Source: Thomasclavelia ramosa DSM 1402 (lineage in GTDB: Bacteria; Bacillota_I; Bacilli_A; Erysipelotrichales; Coprobacillaceae). Taken from it: a DNA stretch of 64,000 nt. The position numbers and the translations under genes are program-made. The stretch spans positions 62,001 through 126,000 of the forward strand of contig NZ_CP036346.1 in NCBI RefSeq assembly GCF_014131695.1, read 5' to 3'. The notes beneath the pieces are model-generated. The model saw nothing but the letters and a program-made list of their open reading frames with translations. It had not been told where the DNA came from and made no database searches. Positions 45,104 through 54,234 of the stretch are shown in pieces (positions within the stretch are counted from its first letter, which is position 1; each line of letters begins with the position of its first letter).

Positions 45104-45132
45104 TTTACACATTTATTTAGATTTGTTATAAT
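45104..45132 (+). promoter_or_regulatory. internal promoter of the side-chain module
   Basis: TTTACA (45104-45109), 17-bp spacer, perfect TATAAT (45127-45132). A weak hairpin with a T tail (ACGGG 45044-45048 / CCCGT 45064-45068) precedes it, so transcription of 45166 onward may be partly independent of the exporter operon. Confidence 0.7.
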
Positions 45133-45165
45133 GCAAAGAGATTATCACATATGAGGAGAATAATG

Positions 45166-45885
45166 ATGGAGCAAAAAATTCTTATAATAATACCTGCCTA
45201 TAATGAAGAGAAAAGCATTGCAGAGGTTTATCTGAATATTTGTAATTACAATAATGAGTTTGGAACTAATTATGATGTAATTGTGATTAATGATGGATCA
45301 ACAGATGATACTAAGCATATTTGTGAAATAAATAATATACCTGTAGTTAATTTGATCCATAATCTTGGTATAGGTGGAGCAGTACAGACTGGGTATAAAT
45401 ATGCGCGAGATAACGGATATGATTTCGCTATTCAATTCGATGGTGATGGGCAACATGAAGTTTCGTGTATTAAGGATATTTTAGAACCATTGTATAATGA
45501 TTCAGCAGATTTTGTAATTGGGTCAAGATTTATTGATAAAAGCTCTAGTGAGTTTAAGTCAAGTTTTGCTAGAAGGATAGGTATTAGAATAATTTCAAAT
45601 ATGATAAAGTTTATTACTGGAAAAAGAATACACGATATAACATCTGGCTTTAGAGCAGCTAATCGGCGGGTTATTTTAGACTTTGCGTTATCTTATCCGG
45701 TGGAATATCCTGAACCAATAACAAATACAGAATTACTAAAAAAGGGCGTACGAATACAAGAAATACCAGTAAAGATGCATGAGAGAGAGGCTGGAATTTC
45801 ATCAATAAATTCATGGAAAAATGTATACTTCATGGTAAATATTATACTTTCGGTTTTTGTTGTCGGAATTAGGAGGTGGAAATAA
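45166..45885 (+). CDS. DPM1-like family 2 glycosyltransferase (polyprenyl-phosphate sugar synthase)
   Basis: 239 residues from ATG 45166; two ATG codons are adjacent (45163, 45166) and the second is better spaced from GAGGAGA. Signature IIPAYNEEKSIAEVY, VINDGSTDDT, IQFDGDGQHE (catalytic D-x-D), GSRFI and TSGFRAANRRV. No C-terminal membrane domain beyond one hydrophobic end. Proteins of this kind charge undecaprenyl phosphate with a single sugar, as GacI does together with GacJ. Its stop codon overlaps the DUF2304 start (TAATG), a pairing seen in side-chain modules. Confidence 0.9.
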   Translation: MEQKILIIIPAYNEEKSIAEVYLNICNYNNEFGTNYDVIVINDGSTDDTKHICEINNIPVVNLIHNLGIGGAVQTGYKYARDNGYDFAIQFDGDGQHEVSCIKDILEPLYNDSADFVIGSRFIDKSSSEFKSSFARRIGIRIISNMIKFITGKRIHDITSGFRAANRRVILDFALSYPVEYPEPITNTELLKKGVRIQEIPVKMHEREAGISSINSWKNVYFMVNIILSVFVVGIRRWK

Positions 45886-46241
45886 TGAGTTTTGGAACAG
45901 TACTTTTAGTTCTAGGAACAGGTTTATTAATATTCTTAGTAACATTACAATTATTAAGAAGGGGAAGAATACCAGTAAAATTTTCTATTTTGTGGTTTAT
46001 TGTAGCAGTAATCTTGTTAGTTGTAGGGATTTTTCCAAATTTTATAGTGCTAATATCTACTAGAATAGGTTTTATATCTATGTCCAATATGCTGGTTGGA
46101 ATACTTATATTTTTATTATTTGCAATGTGCATAGCTTTAACTGTGATTGTATCAGGGCAAGCAACAAAAATTACGTTACTAATTCAAGAAGTTTCAATGC
46201 TAAAGAAAAAAATAGTTAATGAGGAAAAAAATAATGGATAA
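45885..46241 (+). CDS. DUF2304 small membrane protein (GacJ-like partner)
   Basis: 118 residues from ATG 45885, which shares its A with the upstream stop codon and follows AGGAGG. Three hydrophobic segments (about 4-22, 33-53, 65-88) and a charged C-terminal helix (IQEVSMLKKKIVNEEK). This is the DUF2304 pattern. In group A streptococcus the homologue GacJ stabilises and activates the polyprenyl-phosphate sugar synthase encoded beside it; the same role fits here. Confidence 0.82.
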   Translation: MSFGTVLLVLGTGLLIFLVTLQLLRRGRIPVKFSILWFIVAVILLVVGIFPNFIVLISTRIGFISMSNMLVGILIFLLFAMCIALTVIVSGQATKITLLIQEVSMLKKKIVNEEKNNG

Positions 46242-47196
46242 AAAAGTTACAATTATAATACCTGTATACAATGCAGGTGCTAATATTGAGCATTGTATAC
46301 AGAGTATTCTGAAACAAACTAGTAGAGATTTTAAAGTGCTACTAATTAATGACGGCTCAACTGACGATTCATTAATAAGAATAACTGAGTATGCTAATCG
46401 TTATCCAGATATTTTTAAAGTTTTAACTCATGAAAATATGGGAGTGGTTGAAACTAGACATCGTGGAATTAAAGAAGCTGATACTGAATACATCATGTTT
46501 ATGGATAATGATGATTTTATAGATAATGATTATGTTGAAGTTCTTTTAAATGAGATTGAAAAAACTGATAGTGATATTGTAATAACGGGGTATCGTCGAG
46601 CTAACTTTGATAAAGTTTTATTTACTATTCCTGCATATGATGATGAATGGACTAAATACCGAATTACAGCACCATGGGCAAGAATATTTAGAAGAAATTT
46701 TTTAGTAGAAAATAATGTTAGGTTTTTAAAGACCTATATTGGAGAAGATACGTATTTTAATATGAATGCATATTTATATACTAATAAAATTCATGGTCTG
46801 GATTATGTTGGTTATAATTGGTATTATAACGATGAAAGTGTATCAAACGTCAAGCAACGTGGTTTAAAACCAGAATGTGATGTCCTAGTTGTTCTAAATG
46901 AGATTGATAAGCTATATAAAGAAAAAGATGAATATTTGAATTATTTTGTAACAAGACATATCATATGGTATTTATTATTTTCTGGTGTTGATGCGACACC
47001 ACAAAGATTCATGGAAGAATATAAGCGTTTATTTGAATGGCTAAAGAATCAAGGATATAAACTTTCTATACCATTTTATTCTAAAAAGATAAAAAGCGAA
47101 CCATTTAAAAACAGATTAATTATAAGCATATTTAACTTTTTATCTAAAATTGGATTAGTAAGTATATTTACTAAAATATATTGTAAAGGTAAATAA
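46234..47196 (+). CDS. family 2 glycosyltransferase
   Basis: 320 residues from ATG 46234, overlapping the DUF2304 gene by 8 bp. GT2 GT-A fold: IIIPVYNAGANIEHCIQSIL, INDGSTDDSL, MDNDDFIDNDYVEVL (DxD), and a later ITAPWARIFRRNFL with EDTYFN, where the ED pair is the usual catalytic base region. Cytoplasmic, adds one sugar in repeat-unit or side-chain synthesis; specificity unknown. Confidence 0.87.
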   Translation: MDKKVTIIIPVYNAGANIEHCIQSILKQTSRDFKVLLINDGSTDDSLIRITEYANRYPDIFKVLTHENMGVVETRHRGIKEADTEYIMFMDNDDFIDNDYVEVLLNEIEKTDSDIVITGYRRANFDKVLFTIPAYDDEWTKYRITAPWARIFRRNFLVENNVRFLKTYIGEDTYFNMNAYLYTNKIHGLDYVGYNWYYNDESVSNVKQRGLKPECDVLVVLNEIDKLYKEKDEYLNYFVTRHIIWYLLFSGVDATPQRFMEEYKRLFEWLKNQGYKLSIPFYSKKIKSEPFKNRLIISIFNFLSKIGLVSIFTKIYCKGK

Positions 47197-47213
47197 GATG
47201 GAGGAGAACATTT

Positions 47214-48008
47214 TTGAAAGAATATAATATTAATGATTTATATGTGGTTATAGTTGTGTACAATACATCCTGTCAAGATTCCATTAGCTACAATAGAGCA
47301 AAGGATAGTAGTGTAAAAATCATTGTATGTGATAATAGTACTAGTGATTATGGCAATGAAGAAATAGTAAAGAATGATGGGAATATTTATATAAATATGG
47401 GTGGTAATAATGGCTTGAGTAAAGCATATAATGCAGCTATTCAAGTAATAAACAAGGATAACCGATATATTTGTTTGTTTGATGATGATACTGATATGGG
47501 TAAGAAATATTTTGATAAAGTTCTTTCTTATATAAATATGTCAAATGCAGATATTCTCTTACCGGTAGTTAAAACAAGTACTAGAATTTTATCGCCATGT
47601 CAATTTAAGAAAAAAAGGTGTGTAGAGGTTAAAAATTTAGAAGAGCTAATTAATAAACCTATTTCAGCAATTAATAGTGGAATGGTTATAAAGAGTGAAA
47701 TCTATAAAGATTATAAATATAATGAAAATATATTTTTAGATTATTTAGATCATGATTTTATGAGAGAAATGAATAGGGTTAAAAAGAATATACTCGTTAT
47801 GAATGATAATGTTTTAAAACAAGATTTTTCAATGGAGTCAAATAGTCTAGAAGCTTCCTATAAGAGATTATGTATACTCAATCATGATTTAAAAGAGTAT
47901 TATAAGGAAGACTATATAATGTATCTGTATCAAATATTAGCTTATAAACTGGTAATGATAAAGAAATATAAATCATTAAAATTTCTTGTACTAAAAAAAT
48001 TTAGATAA
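47214..48008 (+). CDS. family 2 glycosyltransferase (rhamnosyltransferase-like)
   Basis: 264 residues starting at TTG 47214, 7 nt after GGAGGAG. N-terminal VVIVVYNTSCQDS, CDNSTSDYGN, MGGNNGLSKAYN and LFDDDTDMGKKYFDKV (DxD), then FLDYLDHDFMREM. The NNGLSKAYN type of motif is shared with WbbL/RfbF-like rhamnosyltransferases, so dTDP-rhamnose from RmlABCD is a plausible donor. No membrane segment. Confidence 0.8.
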   Translation: MKEYNINDLYVVIVVYNTSCQDSISYNRAKDSSVKIIVCDNSTSDYGNEEIVKNDGNIYINMGGNNGLSKAYNAAIQVINKDNRYICLFDDDTDMGKKYFDKVLSYINMSNADILLPVVKTSTRILSPCQFKKKRCVEVKNLEELINKPISAINSGMVIKSEIYKDYKYNENIFLDYLDHDFMREMNRVKKNILVMNDNVLKQDFSMESNSLEASYKRLCILNHDLKEYYKEDYIMYLYQILAYKLVMIKKYKSLKFLVLKKFR

Positions 48009-48079
48009 AATAGAAGGATGTATGCCTTTAAAATATAAAAATTATATTGTATGAAAAGTACTGAAGAGTGGAGAAAGAT

Positions 48080-49144
48080 ATGAAAAAAAGAGTTTTATTT
48101 TTATCAGAACAGCAAAAAAAAGAATATTTAGGAGGGGCAAAAGCAAGAAAAGATATAGATTTGATATTAAAACAACTTGGATATAAAGAAATTATATGTC
48201 GACCATGTAGAGATTTTTCTAGTCCTAAAAATGTTATCAATAGTTTATATTCCATACAAGTAAATTGGATAAAAATCAAAAGAATAATTCGTGATAATGA
48301 TATTTTAGTAATCCAGTATCCATTCGGTAAATATGATGTTAATGATAGACAAATAGCGAAAATAAAGAAAACAAAAAAAGTGGATTTTATCGCTATTATC
48401 CATGATTTACCAAGTATTCAAGATAAAACTGCGGATAAGTTAGAAGAGATAAAGTTACTCAAAAAATTTGATATCGTTATTTGCCATAACAAGAAGATGT
48501 TGGAAGTCCTAAAAGAATTAGGTATTGATAATAATAAATTGGTGTGTTTAGAAATATTTGATTACTTATGTAATGAGGATATTAAAGCTCGGGTTTCTAA
48601 AGATGATGGAATTACAGTTGCAGGAAATTTATCCTCTAGTAAAGCAGGGTATATTTATAAATTATTAGATAAATGTAATGAGGAAAATATAATATTTAAT
48701 TTATATGGTCCGAATTTTGAAAGAGATAACGAATCTTCATATAATGGTAGTTTACCACCGGAAGAATTAATTAAAAAAATAAAAGGTTCTTATGGACTTA
48801 TTTGGGATGGGGATAGTTTGGAATTATGCAATGGAACTTTTGGTGAGTACCAAAAGATAAATAATCCCCATCGGGTCTCAATGAATTTAGCTGCAAAAAT
48901 GCCAATTTTAATTTGGAAAGAAGCTGCTTTGAAAGATTTTGTTATCGATAATAATATAGGTGTTGCAATTGATTCGTTAAAAAATATTAAAGATATATTA
49001 AATAGTATTAAAGATAGCGACTATGATATAATGAGAGATAACTTAGAGAGTGTTTCAAAGAAAATTAGAAGTGGTTATTATACAAAAAAGGCAATTAATG
49101 AGGCAATACTTAAACTAGAGGGCGAGAAAAATGGAAAAGTATGA
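48080..49144 (+). CDS. galactofuranosyltransferase-like GT-B enzyme
   Basis: 354 residues from ATG 48080 (GGAGAAAG upstream). Features typical of galactofuranosyltransferases of streptococcal capsule and WbbI type: LVIQYPFGKY, FIAIIHDLPSI, FDIVICHNKKMLEVLKELGI, LVCLEIFDYL, and GLIWDGDSLELCNG with NNPHRVSMNLAAKMPILIW in the C-terminal half. It overlaps glf by 14 bp, so donor supply and transfer are translationally coupled, which supports galactofuranose as the sugar. Confidence 0.82.
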   Translation: MKKRVLFLSEQQKKEYLGGAKARKDIDLILKQLGYKEIICRPCRDFSSPKNVINSLYSIQVNWIKIKRIIRDNDILVIQYPFGKYDVNDRQIAKIKKTKKVDFIAIIHDLPSIQDKTADKLEEIKLLKKFDIVICHNKKMLEVLKELGIDNNKLVCLEIFDYLCNEDIKARVSKDDGITVAGNLSSSKAGYIYKLLDKCNEENIIFNLYGPNFERDNESSYNGSLPPEELIKKIKGSYGLIWDGDSLELCNGTFGEYQKINNPHRVSMNLAAKMPILIWKEAALKDFVIDNNIGVAIDSLKNIKDILNSIKDSDYDIMRDNLESVSKKIRSGYYTKKAINEAILKLEGEKNGKV

Positions 49145-50237
49145 TTATTTAGTAGTTGGATCAGGATTATTTGGTTCAATATTTGCTTATGAAGCAAATA
49201 AAAAAGGAAAAAAGTGTTTAGTTATTGATAAGAGGAATCATGTAGGTGGAAATATATATACTGAAAATATAGAGGGGATTAATGTTCATAAATATGGTGC
49301 TCACATATTTCATACTTCTAATAAAGAAGTATGGGATTATATAAATCAATTTGCAATATTTAATCGTTATACAAATTCACCAGTAGCTTTTTATAAAGAT
49401 GAAGTATATAATATGCCTTTTAATATGAATACATTTTCAAGGTTATGGAATATAAAGACACCAAAAGAAGCTAAAGAAATTATTGAAAAACAAAAGAAAG
49501 AATCAGGTATTATTGAACCATGCAATCTAGAAGAACAGGCGATATCGTTAGTTGGTAAAGATATCTATGAAAAATTAGTCAAAGGTTATACACAGAAACA
49601 GTGGGGACGAGAGTGTACAGATTTACCAGCTTTTATTATTAAAAGATTACCAGTTAGATTTACTTATGATAATAATTACTTTAACGATTTATATCAAGGA
49701 ATACCTATGGGTGGATATACTAAAATTATTGAAAAGATGCTGGATGGAATTGATGTTAGACTAAATTGTGATTATTTTAAAAATAAGGAAGAATTAGATG
49801 GTTTAGCAAATAAAATTTTGTTTACAGGTATGATAGATCAGTTTTATGATTATAAATTTGGTACTTTAGAATACCGTAGTTTAAAATTTGAAACAGAAGT
49901 ACTTGATGAAGAAAATTATCAAGGTAATGCAGTGGTAAACTATACTGAATATGAAATACCATATACTAGAATTATTGAACATAAGCACTTTGAATATGGT
50001 ACACAAACTAAGACGGTTATTACAAGAGAATATCCAGCTAACTGGAGTAAAGGTGATGAGCCCTATTATCCTATGAATGACGATAAGAATAATGCTCTAT
50101 ATGGAAAGTATGAGCAGTTAGCAAAACAAGAAAGTAATATAATATTTGGAGGACGATTAGGACAATATAAATATTACGATATGCATAATGTTATAGCAGA
50201 AGCACTCAAATGTGTGGCTAAAGAACTAGGTGATTAG
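49131..50237 (+). CDS. glf: UDP-galactopyranose mutase
   Basis: 368 residues, normal length. FAD-binding VVGSGLFGSIFAYEANKKGK, then VIDKRNHVGGNIYTE and NVHKYGAHIFHTSNKEVW; further TQKQWGRECTDLPAFIIKRLPVR, TRIIEHKHF, YPMNDDKN and GGRLGQYKYYDMH are conserved Glf motifs with the active-site arginines. It converts UDP-galactopyranose to UDP-galactofuranose for the enzyme just upstream. The flippase gene begins on the next base after its stop. Confidence 0.97.
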   Translation: MEKYDYLVVGSGLFGSIFAYEANKKGKKCLVIDKRNHVGGNIYTENIEGINVHKYGAHIFHTSNKEVWDYINQFAIFNRYTNSPVAFYKDEVYNMPFNMNTFSRLWNIKTPKEAKEIIEKQKKESGIIEPCNLEEQAISLVGKDIYEKLVKGYTQKQWGRECTDLPAFIIKRLPVRFTYDNNYFNDLYQGIPMGGYTKIIEKMLDGIDVRLNCDYFKNKEELDGLANKILFTGMIDQFYDYKFGTLEYRSLKFETEVLDEENYQGNAVVNYTEYEIPYTRIIEHKHFEYGTQTKTVITREYPANWSKGDEPYYPMNDDKNNALYGKYEQLAKQESNIIFGGRLGQYKYYDMHNVIAEALKCVAKELGD

Positions 50238-51668
50238 ATGAATAAGGTTATAAAAAATTATCTTTATAATTTAAGCTATCAATTATTATTAATTGTTTTA
50301 CCTATTATTACAACACCATATGTTTCCCGGGTTTTAGGAGCAGAAGCAATTGGAACATATGCATATACCAATTCAATTACACAATATTTCATATTATTTG
50401 GATGTATTGGATTAAACTTATATGGTCAAAGAGAAATTGCATATCGTCAAAATAATATAGGAGAGAGAAATAGGGTTTTTTGTGAATTGGTTTTCCTTAG
50501 AACCGTTACAATTATAATTAGCTTGATTGTATTTTATATTACATTTGCTAGAGAAGGTCAATATGCATACATATTTATTATTCAAATAATGGATATTATC
50601 GCTTCCATTTTTGATGTGTCATGGTTTTTTCAGGGAATGGAAGACTTTAAAAAGACAGTGTTAAGAAATTTTTTAGCTAGAATAGTATGCGTTAGTTTAA
50701 TTTTCATGTTTGTAAAATCTAGTGCTGATTTACCATTATATGTATTGTTTTATTCTATTACTTTACTTTTAGGTAATATATCAATGTGGTTTTATATACC
50801 TAAATATATTAAAAGGAATGATGTGAAAAATCTGAATATTCAGAGACATATAAAGCCGGCTGTGATGTTATTTTTACCACAAATTGCGAGTTCACTATAT
50901 ACTTTATTAGATAAAACTATGATTGGGCTTATTACTGATAATAATTCAGAAGTTGCTTATTATGAGCAGTCACAAATTATTATTAAAACAGTCTTAACTT
51001 TATTAACATCTTTAAGTACTGCAATGATGCCAAGAATTGCTAATTTATTCGCAACGGATGATATGGAAACGGTAAAAAATTATATGACAATGTCTATAAA
51101 ATTTATTTTAATGTTCTCTTTTCCATTTGTACTAGGGATCATTGGAATAGCTCCTGGTTTTGTACCATGGTTTTATGGAAATGGATTCGAAAAAGTAATT
51201 CCTAATCTTATGCTAATTTCTCCAATAATAATTTTTATTGGGTTAAGTGCAGTTACTGGGACACAATATTTATTAGCATTAGGGAGGCAGAGAGAGTATA
51301 CATTTTCAATAATAGCTGCAGCAATTATTAATTTGATTTTAAATCTTATTTTGATTCCTCAGTTCAGTTCTTTAGGAGCGGCTATTGCGACAAGTTTTGC
51401 TGAACTTGTTGCATTGTTAACCCAAATATGGTTTATTAGAAAGGACTTTAATATTTTTTCTATACTAAAGCAAGGGTTTAGATACTTGGTTTTCAGTTTA
51501 ATAATGTTTGTAGTTGTTTTTGGTATTTCTAATTTTTTAAGTATGTCAATTGTGAGTACATTAATTGAAATTTTTGTGGGTGGTATCATATATTTATTAT
51601 TACTTATTATTGCTAAAGATACTATTTTTAATGGAGTTAGAGCTAAATTAGCAGAGAGGAGAAAATAA
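50238..51668 (+). CDS. Wzx-type polysaccharide flippase
   Basis: 476 residues with about 12-14 hydrophobic segments and the MATE/MOP start LIVLPIITTPYVSRVLGAEA then IGTYAYTNSI; GLNLYGQREIAY, DISWFFQGME-like DVSWFFQGMEDF and LDKTMIGLITDNNSEVAYYE are diagnostic of the RfbX/Wzx group. It moves an undecaprenyl-linked sugar or repeat unit across the membrane. In a cluster that also has an ABC exporter, the GacK-like job of flipping the undecaprenyl-phosphate sugar for side-chain addition fits well (inference). Flanked without gaps by glf and rmlD. Confidence 0.9.
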   Translation: MNKVIKNYLYNLSYQLLLIVLPIITTPYVSRVLGAEAIGTYAYTNSITQYFILFGCIGLNLYGQREIAYRQNNIGERNRVFCELVFLRTVTIIISLIVFYITFAREGQYAYIFIIQIMDIIASIFDVSWFFQGMEDFKKTVLRNFLARIVCVSLIFMFVKSSADLPLYVLFYSITLLLGNISMWFYIPKYIKRNDVKNLNIQRHIKPAVMLFLPQIASSLYTLLDKTMIGLITDNNSEVAYYEQSQIIIKTVLTLLTSLSTAMMPRIANLFATDDMETVKNYMTMSIKFILMFSFPFVLGIIGIAPGFVPWFYGNGFEKVIPNLMLISPIIIFIGLSAVTGTQYLLALGRQREYTFSIIAAAIINLILNLILIPQFSSLGAAIATSFAELVALLTQIWFIRKDFNIFSILKQGFRYLVFSLIMFVVVFGISNFLSMSIVSTLIEIFVGGIIYLLLLIIAKDTIFNGVRAKLAERRK

Positions 51669-52511
51669 ATGAAATTATTGGTTACAGGCGTTAAAGGTCA
51701 ATTAGGACATGATATTGTCAATGAATGTAATAACAGAAATATAGAAGCAGTAGGTGTCGATGTAGAGGAAATGGATATTACAGATGCTGGAAAAGTAGCA
51801 GAAGTGATCAAGTCTGGTAATTATAATGCAGTAATTCATTGTGCTGCATGGACAGCAGTAGATAAAGCTGAGGATGAAGTAGAATTATGTACTAAAGTAA
51901 ATGTTGATGGTACAAGAAACATTGCAAATATATGTAAAGAATTAGATATTCCAATGATGTATTTTTCAACTGATTATGTATTTGATGGTCAAGGTGAAAC
52001 TGAATGGAAGGAATATGATGAAAGACATCCATTAAATGTATATGGTCAAACTAAATATGAAGGCGAACTTATTGTAGAAACGTTACCTAAGCACTTTATT
52101 GTAAGGATTGCTTGGGTATTTGGTATTAATGGAAATAACTTCATTAAAACAATGTTGCGACTTGGTAAAGAACGTGGTGCTGTTTGTGTTGTTGACGATC
52201 AAATCGGTTCACCAACATATACATATGATTTATCTAAATTAGTTGTTGATATGATTCAAACTGATAAATATGGAATATACCATGCTACTAATGAAGGGTT
52301 ATGTTCTTGGTATGAATTTGCGTGTGAAATCTTTAAACAAGCAGGTATGAGTGTAGAAGTAACACCAGTTGATTCTAATGCTTTTCCTGCAAAAGCCAAG
52401 AGGCCAAATAACAGTAGAATGTCTAAGGCTATGCTAGATAAAAATGGATTTGGACGTTTACCAACATGGCAAGATGCATTGAGTAGATATTTAAAAGAAA
52501 TTGATTATTAA
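51669..52511 (+). CDS. rmlD: dTDP-4-dehydrorhamnose reductase
   Basis: 280 residues. Rossmann motif VTGVKGQLGHDIV, HCAAWTAVDKAED, YFSTDYVFDG, catalytic YGQTKYEGE (Tyr-x3-Lys), and VRIAWVFG. It carries out the last step of dTDP-L-rhamnose synthesis; the other three enzymes are encoded at 13625-16119. It starts on the base after the flippase stop and ends before a hairpin whose end touches the next gene's ribosome site. Confidence 0.96.
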   Translation: MKLLVTGVKGQLGHDIVNECNNRNIEAVGVDVEEMDITDAGKVAEVIKSGNYNAVIHCAAWTAVDKAEDEVELCTKVNVDGTRNIANICKELDIPMMYFSTDYVFDGQGETEWKEYDERHPLNVYGQTKYEGELIVETLPKHFIVRIAWVFGINGNNFIKTMLRLGKERGAVCVVDDQIGSPTYTYDLSKLVVDMIQTDKYGIYHATNEGLCSWYEFACEIFKQAGMSVEVTPVDSNAFPAKAKRPNNSRMSKAMLDKNGFGRLPTWQDALSRYLKEIDY

Positions 52512-52517
52512 TAATAT

Positions 52518-52553
52518 AAATGCTAGTATTTTAATATAATGCTAGCATTTTTA
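52518..52553 (+). terminator. hairpin terminator next to the ribosome site of the next gene
   Basis: AAATGCTAG (52518-52526) / CTAGCATTT (52542-52550), 15-base loop, then TTT and immediately the AGGAG ribosome site of the DUF2142 gene starting at 52564. No room for a promoter in between, so downstream expression depends on read-through or processing. Confidence 0.65.
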
Positions 52554-52563
52554 GGAGTAAATA

Positions 52564-54141
52564 ATGAAACACGCTAAAATCCACCGTATTAATAATATGA
52601 ATAAGAAATTAAGTGATAGTTTTATAAAGAACAATAAAACTATCACTATTACAATTATAATAATAACTGTATTTTTTTATTTTACTACGCTATGGTCAAT
52701 AGATGGCCTAATAGGGTTTAAAATTATAGTATTAGGATGTGTTATGAGTGTTCTTTTGTTAGGGGTTAAAGAAATATTACAAAAGAATAGTAGAATTGAA
52801 AAATTATTTATAATTTGTGTAATACCGATAGGCTTGATTTATACATTATTAATTCCTCCAGGGATAGTCCCAGATGAATGGGCACATATGCAAAATGAGT
52901 TTTCTTTATCTAGTCAATTGCTAGGTAAAGAAATTGATGGGAAAGTTACAATGAGAGAATCGGAATTAAATTTTCTTTCAAAACAAGTGATTAATCCAGC
53001 CAAGGGATACTATGATTTTATTTATAATAACATAATTTCAACGGATAATAGTGCGTATATTCATACAGAAATTGACTCTTTTGGAATAACTCAATTATTT
53101 GCATATTTTCCAGCTGTTTTAGGAATTACTTTTGCGAGAATATTGCATTTTGGTGTTGTGACAACCGTTTACTTTGGGAGATTATTCAATTTTATATTTT
53201 ACATACTGCTGACCTATCTATCAATAAAAAAAATACCCTTTGGGAAATTATTAATGTTCACAATCACTATGTTGCCAATGACTTGTCAACAAATGTTTAG
53301 TTTATCTTATGATACAGTAGTTAATTCATCAGCATTTATATGTATAGCGTATGGTATGTTTTTTGTATATCAAGCAAAAGAAATTCAATTTATAGATATA
53401 CTAATATATGGATTTTCTGGATTAATTCTACTAGCAAATAAAGGCTCAGCATATGCTTTTATATTAGTTATTCCTATTCTCGCAAAATACTTTAATCCTG
53501 GTGGAGATAGGATAGCCAAAAAGACAAAAATAGTTATTTTTTTAATAGTAGTGATATGCATCTTGATACTAAACTATCACTCATTTACAAATAATAATCA
53601 AGTTACTGCAATTGAATCGGTTTCTAGTGCAGGAATTGTTCCGTGGGCTGGAACGCCATCATATACGTTAAATGCAATAATTGGGGATATCCCTGCAACT
53701 TTTTCTCTATTTTTGAATACATTTCTTCAAAAAGGGATGTGGTATATCAATACTGCCATTGGAAGTGAGTTGGGTTGGCTAAATATTTTAATGCCAAATT
53801 GGATAATTAATATTTGGGGAATAATATTAATTATTAGCACATTTTCTGAAAAATCAAATAATGATGTATTTACCCACGAACATAAGATACTTTATTTTTT
53901 CATTGCTGTGACAATAATTTTAATTGTAATGCTAGCTATGGCATTAGCTTGGACACCAAATGGGTATAGTACGATTGAAGGTGTGCAAGGGAGATATTTT
54001 ATACCGATTATTTTTTTATTACTAATCTGTTTTCAAAATAGTAAACTATACATGAACGAACGTATTACTAAAGTTGTATTAATGATTATTGTTATTTTAC
54101 CTATTCTTACTATAGGAAATTTAATATTACTAGTATTGTAG
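52564..54141 (+). CDS. DUF2142 polytopic membrane protein (GT-C-like), copy 2
   Basis: 525 residues, about 12 membrane segments, without the extracellular domain found in copy 1 (43033). DUF2142 signature LLIPPGIVPDEWAHMQNEFS after the third segment and STIEGVQGRYFIPIIFLL near the end. An additional ATG at 52597 (MNKKLSDSF) is possible, but AGGAG favours 52564. Likely a GT-C-like transferase or polymerase acting outside the membrane on polyprenyl-linked sugars; the family function is not firmly known. Followed by a strong terminator. Confidence 0.8.
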   Translation: MKHAKIHRINNMNKKLSDSFIKNNKTITITIIIITVFFYFTTLWSIDGLIGFKIIVLGCVMSVLLLGVKEILQKNSRIEKLFIICVIPIGLIYTLLIPPGIVPDEWAHMQNEFSLSSQLLGKEIDGKVTMRESELNFLSKQVINPAKGYYDFIYNNIISTDNSAYIHTEIDSFGITQLFAYFPAVLGITFARILHFGVVTTVYFGRLFNFIFYILLTYLSIKKIPFGKLLMFTITMLPMTCQQMFSLSYDTVVNSSAFICIAYGMFFVYQAKEIQFIDILIYGFSGLILLANKGSAYAFILVIPILAKYFNPGGDRIAKKTKIVIFLIVVICILILNYHSFTNNNQVTAIESVSSAGIVPWAGTPSYTLNAIIGDIPATFSLFLNTFLQKGMWYINTAIGSELGWLNILMPNWIINIWGIILIISTFSEKSNNDVFTHEHKILYFFIAVTIILIVMLAMALAWTPNGYSTIEGVQGRYFIPIIFLLLICFQNSKLYMNERITKVVLMIIVILPILTIGNLILLVL

Positions 54142-54173
54142 ATTGAAATAATAGTGATTATTTCAATCTTTTT
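54141..54173 (+). terminator. Rho-independent terminator after the second DUF2142 gene
   Basis: GATTGAAATAAT / ATTATTTCAATC, 12-bp perfect stem with loop AGTG and a T run, starting right at the stop codon. Confidence 0.85.
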
Positions 54174-54234
54174 CTTTTGTTTATTATTAGAGTTAGATAT
54201 GATAAAATAGAAAGGAATTATTTATGAGGTACAT

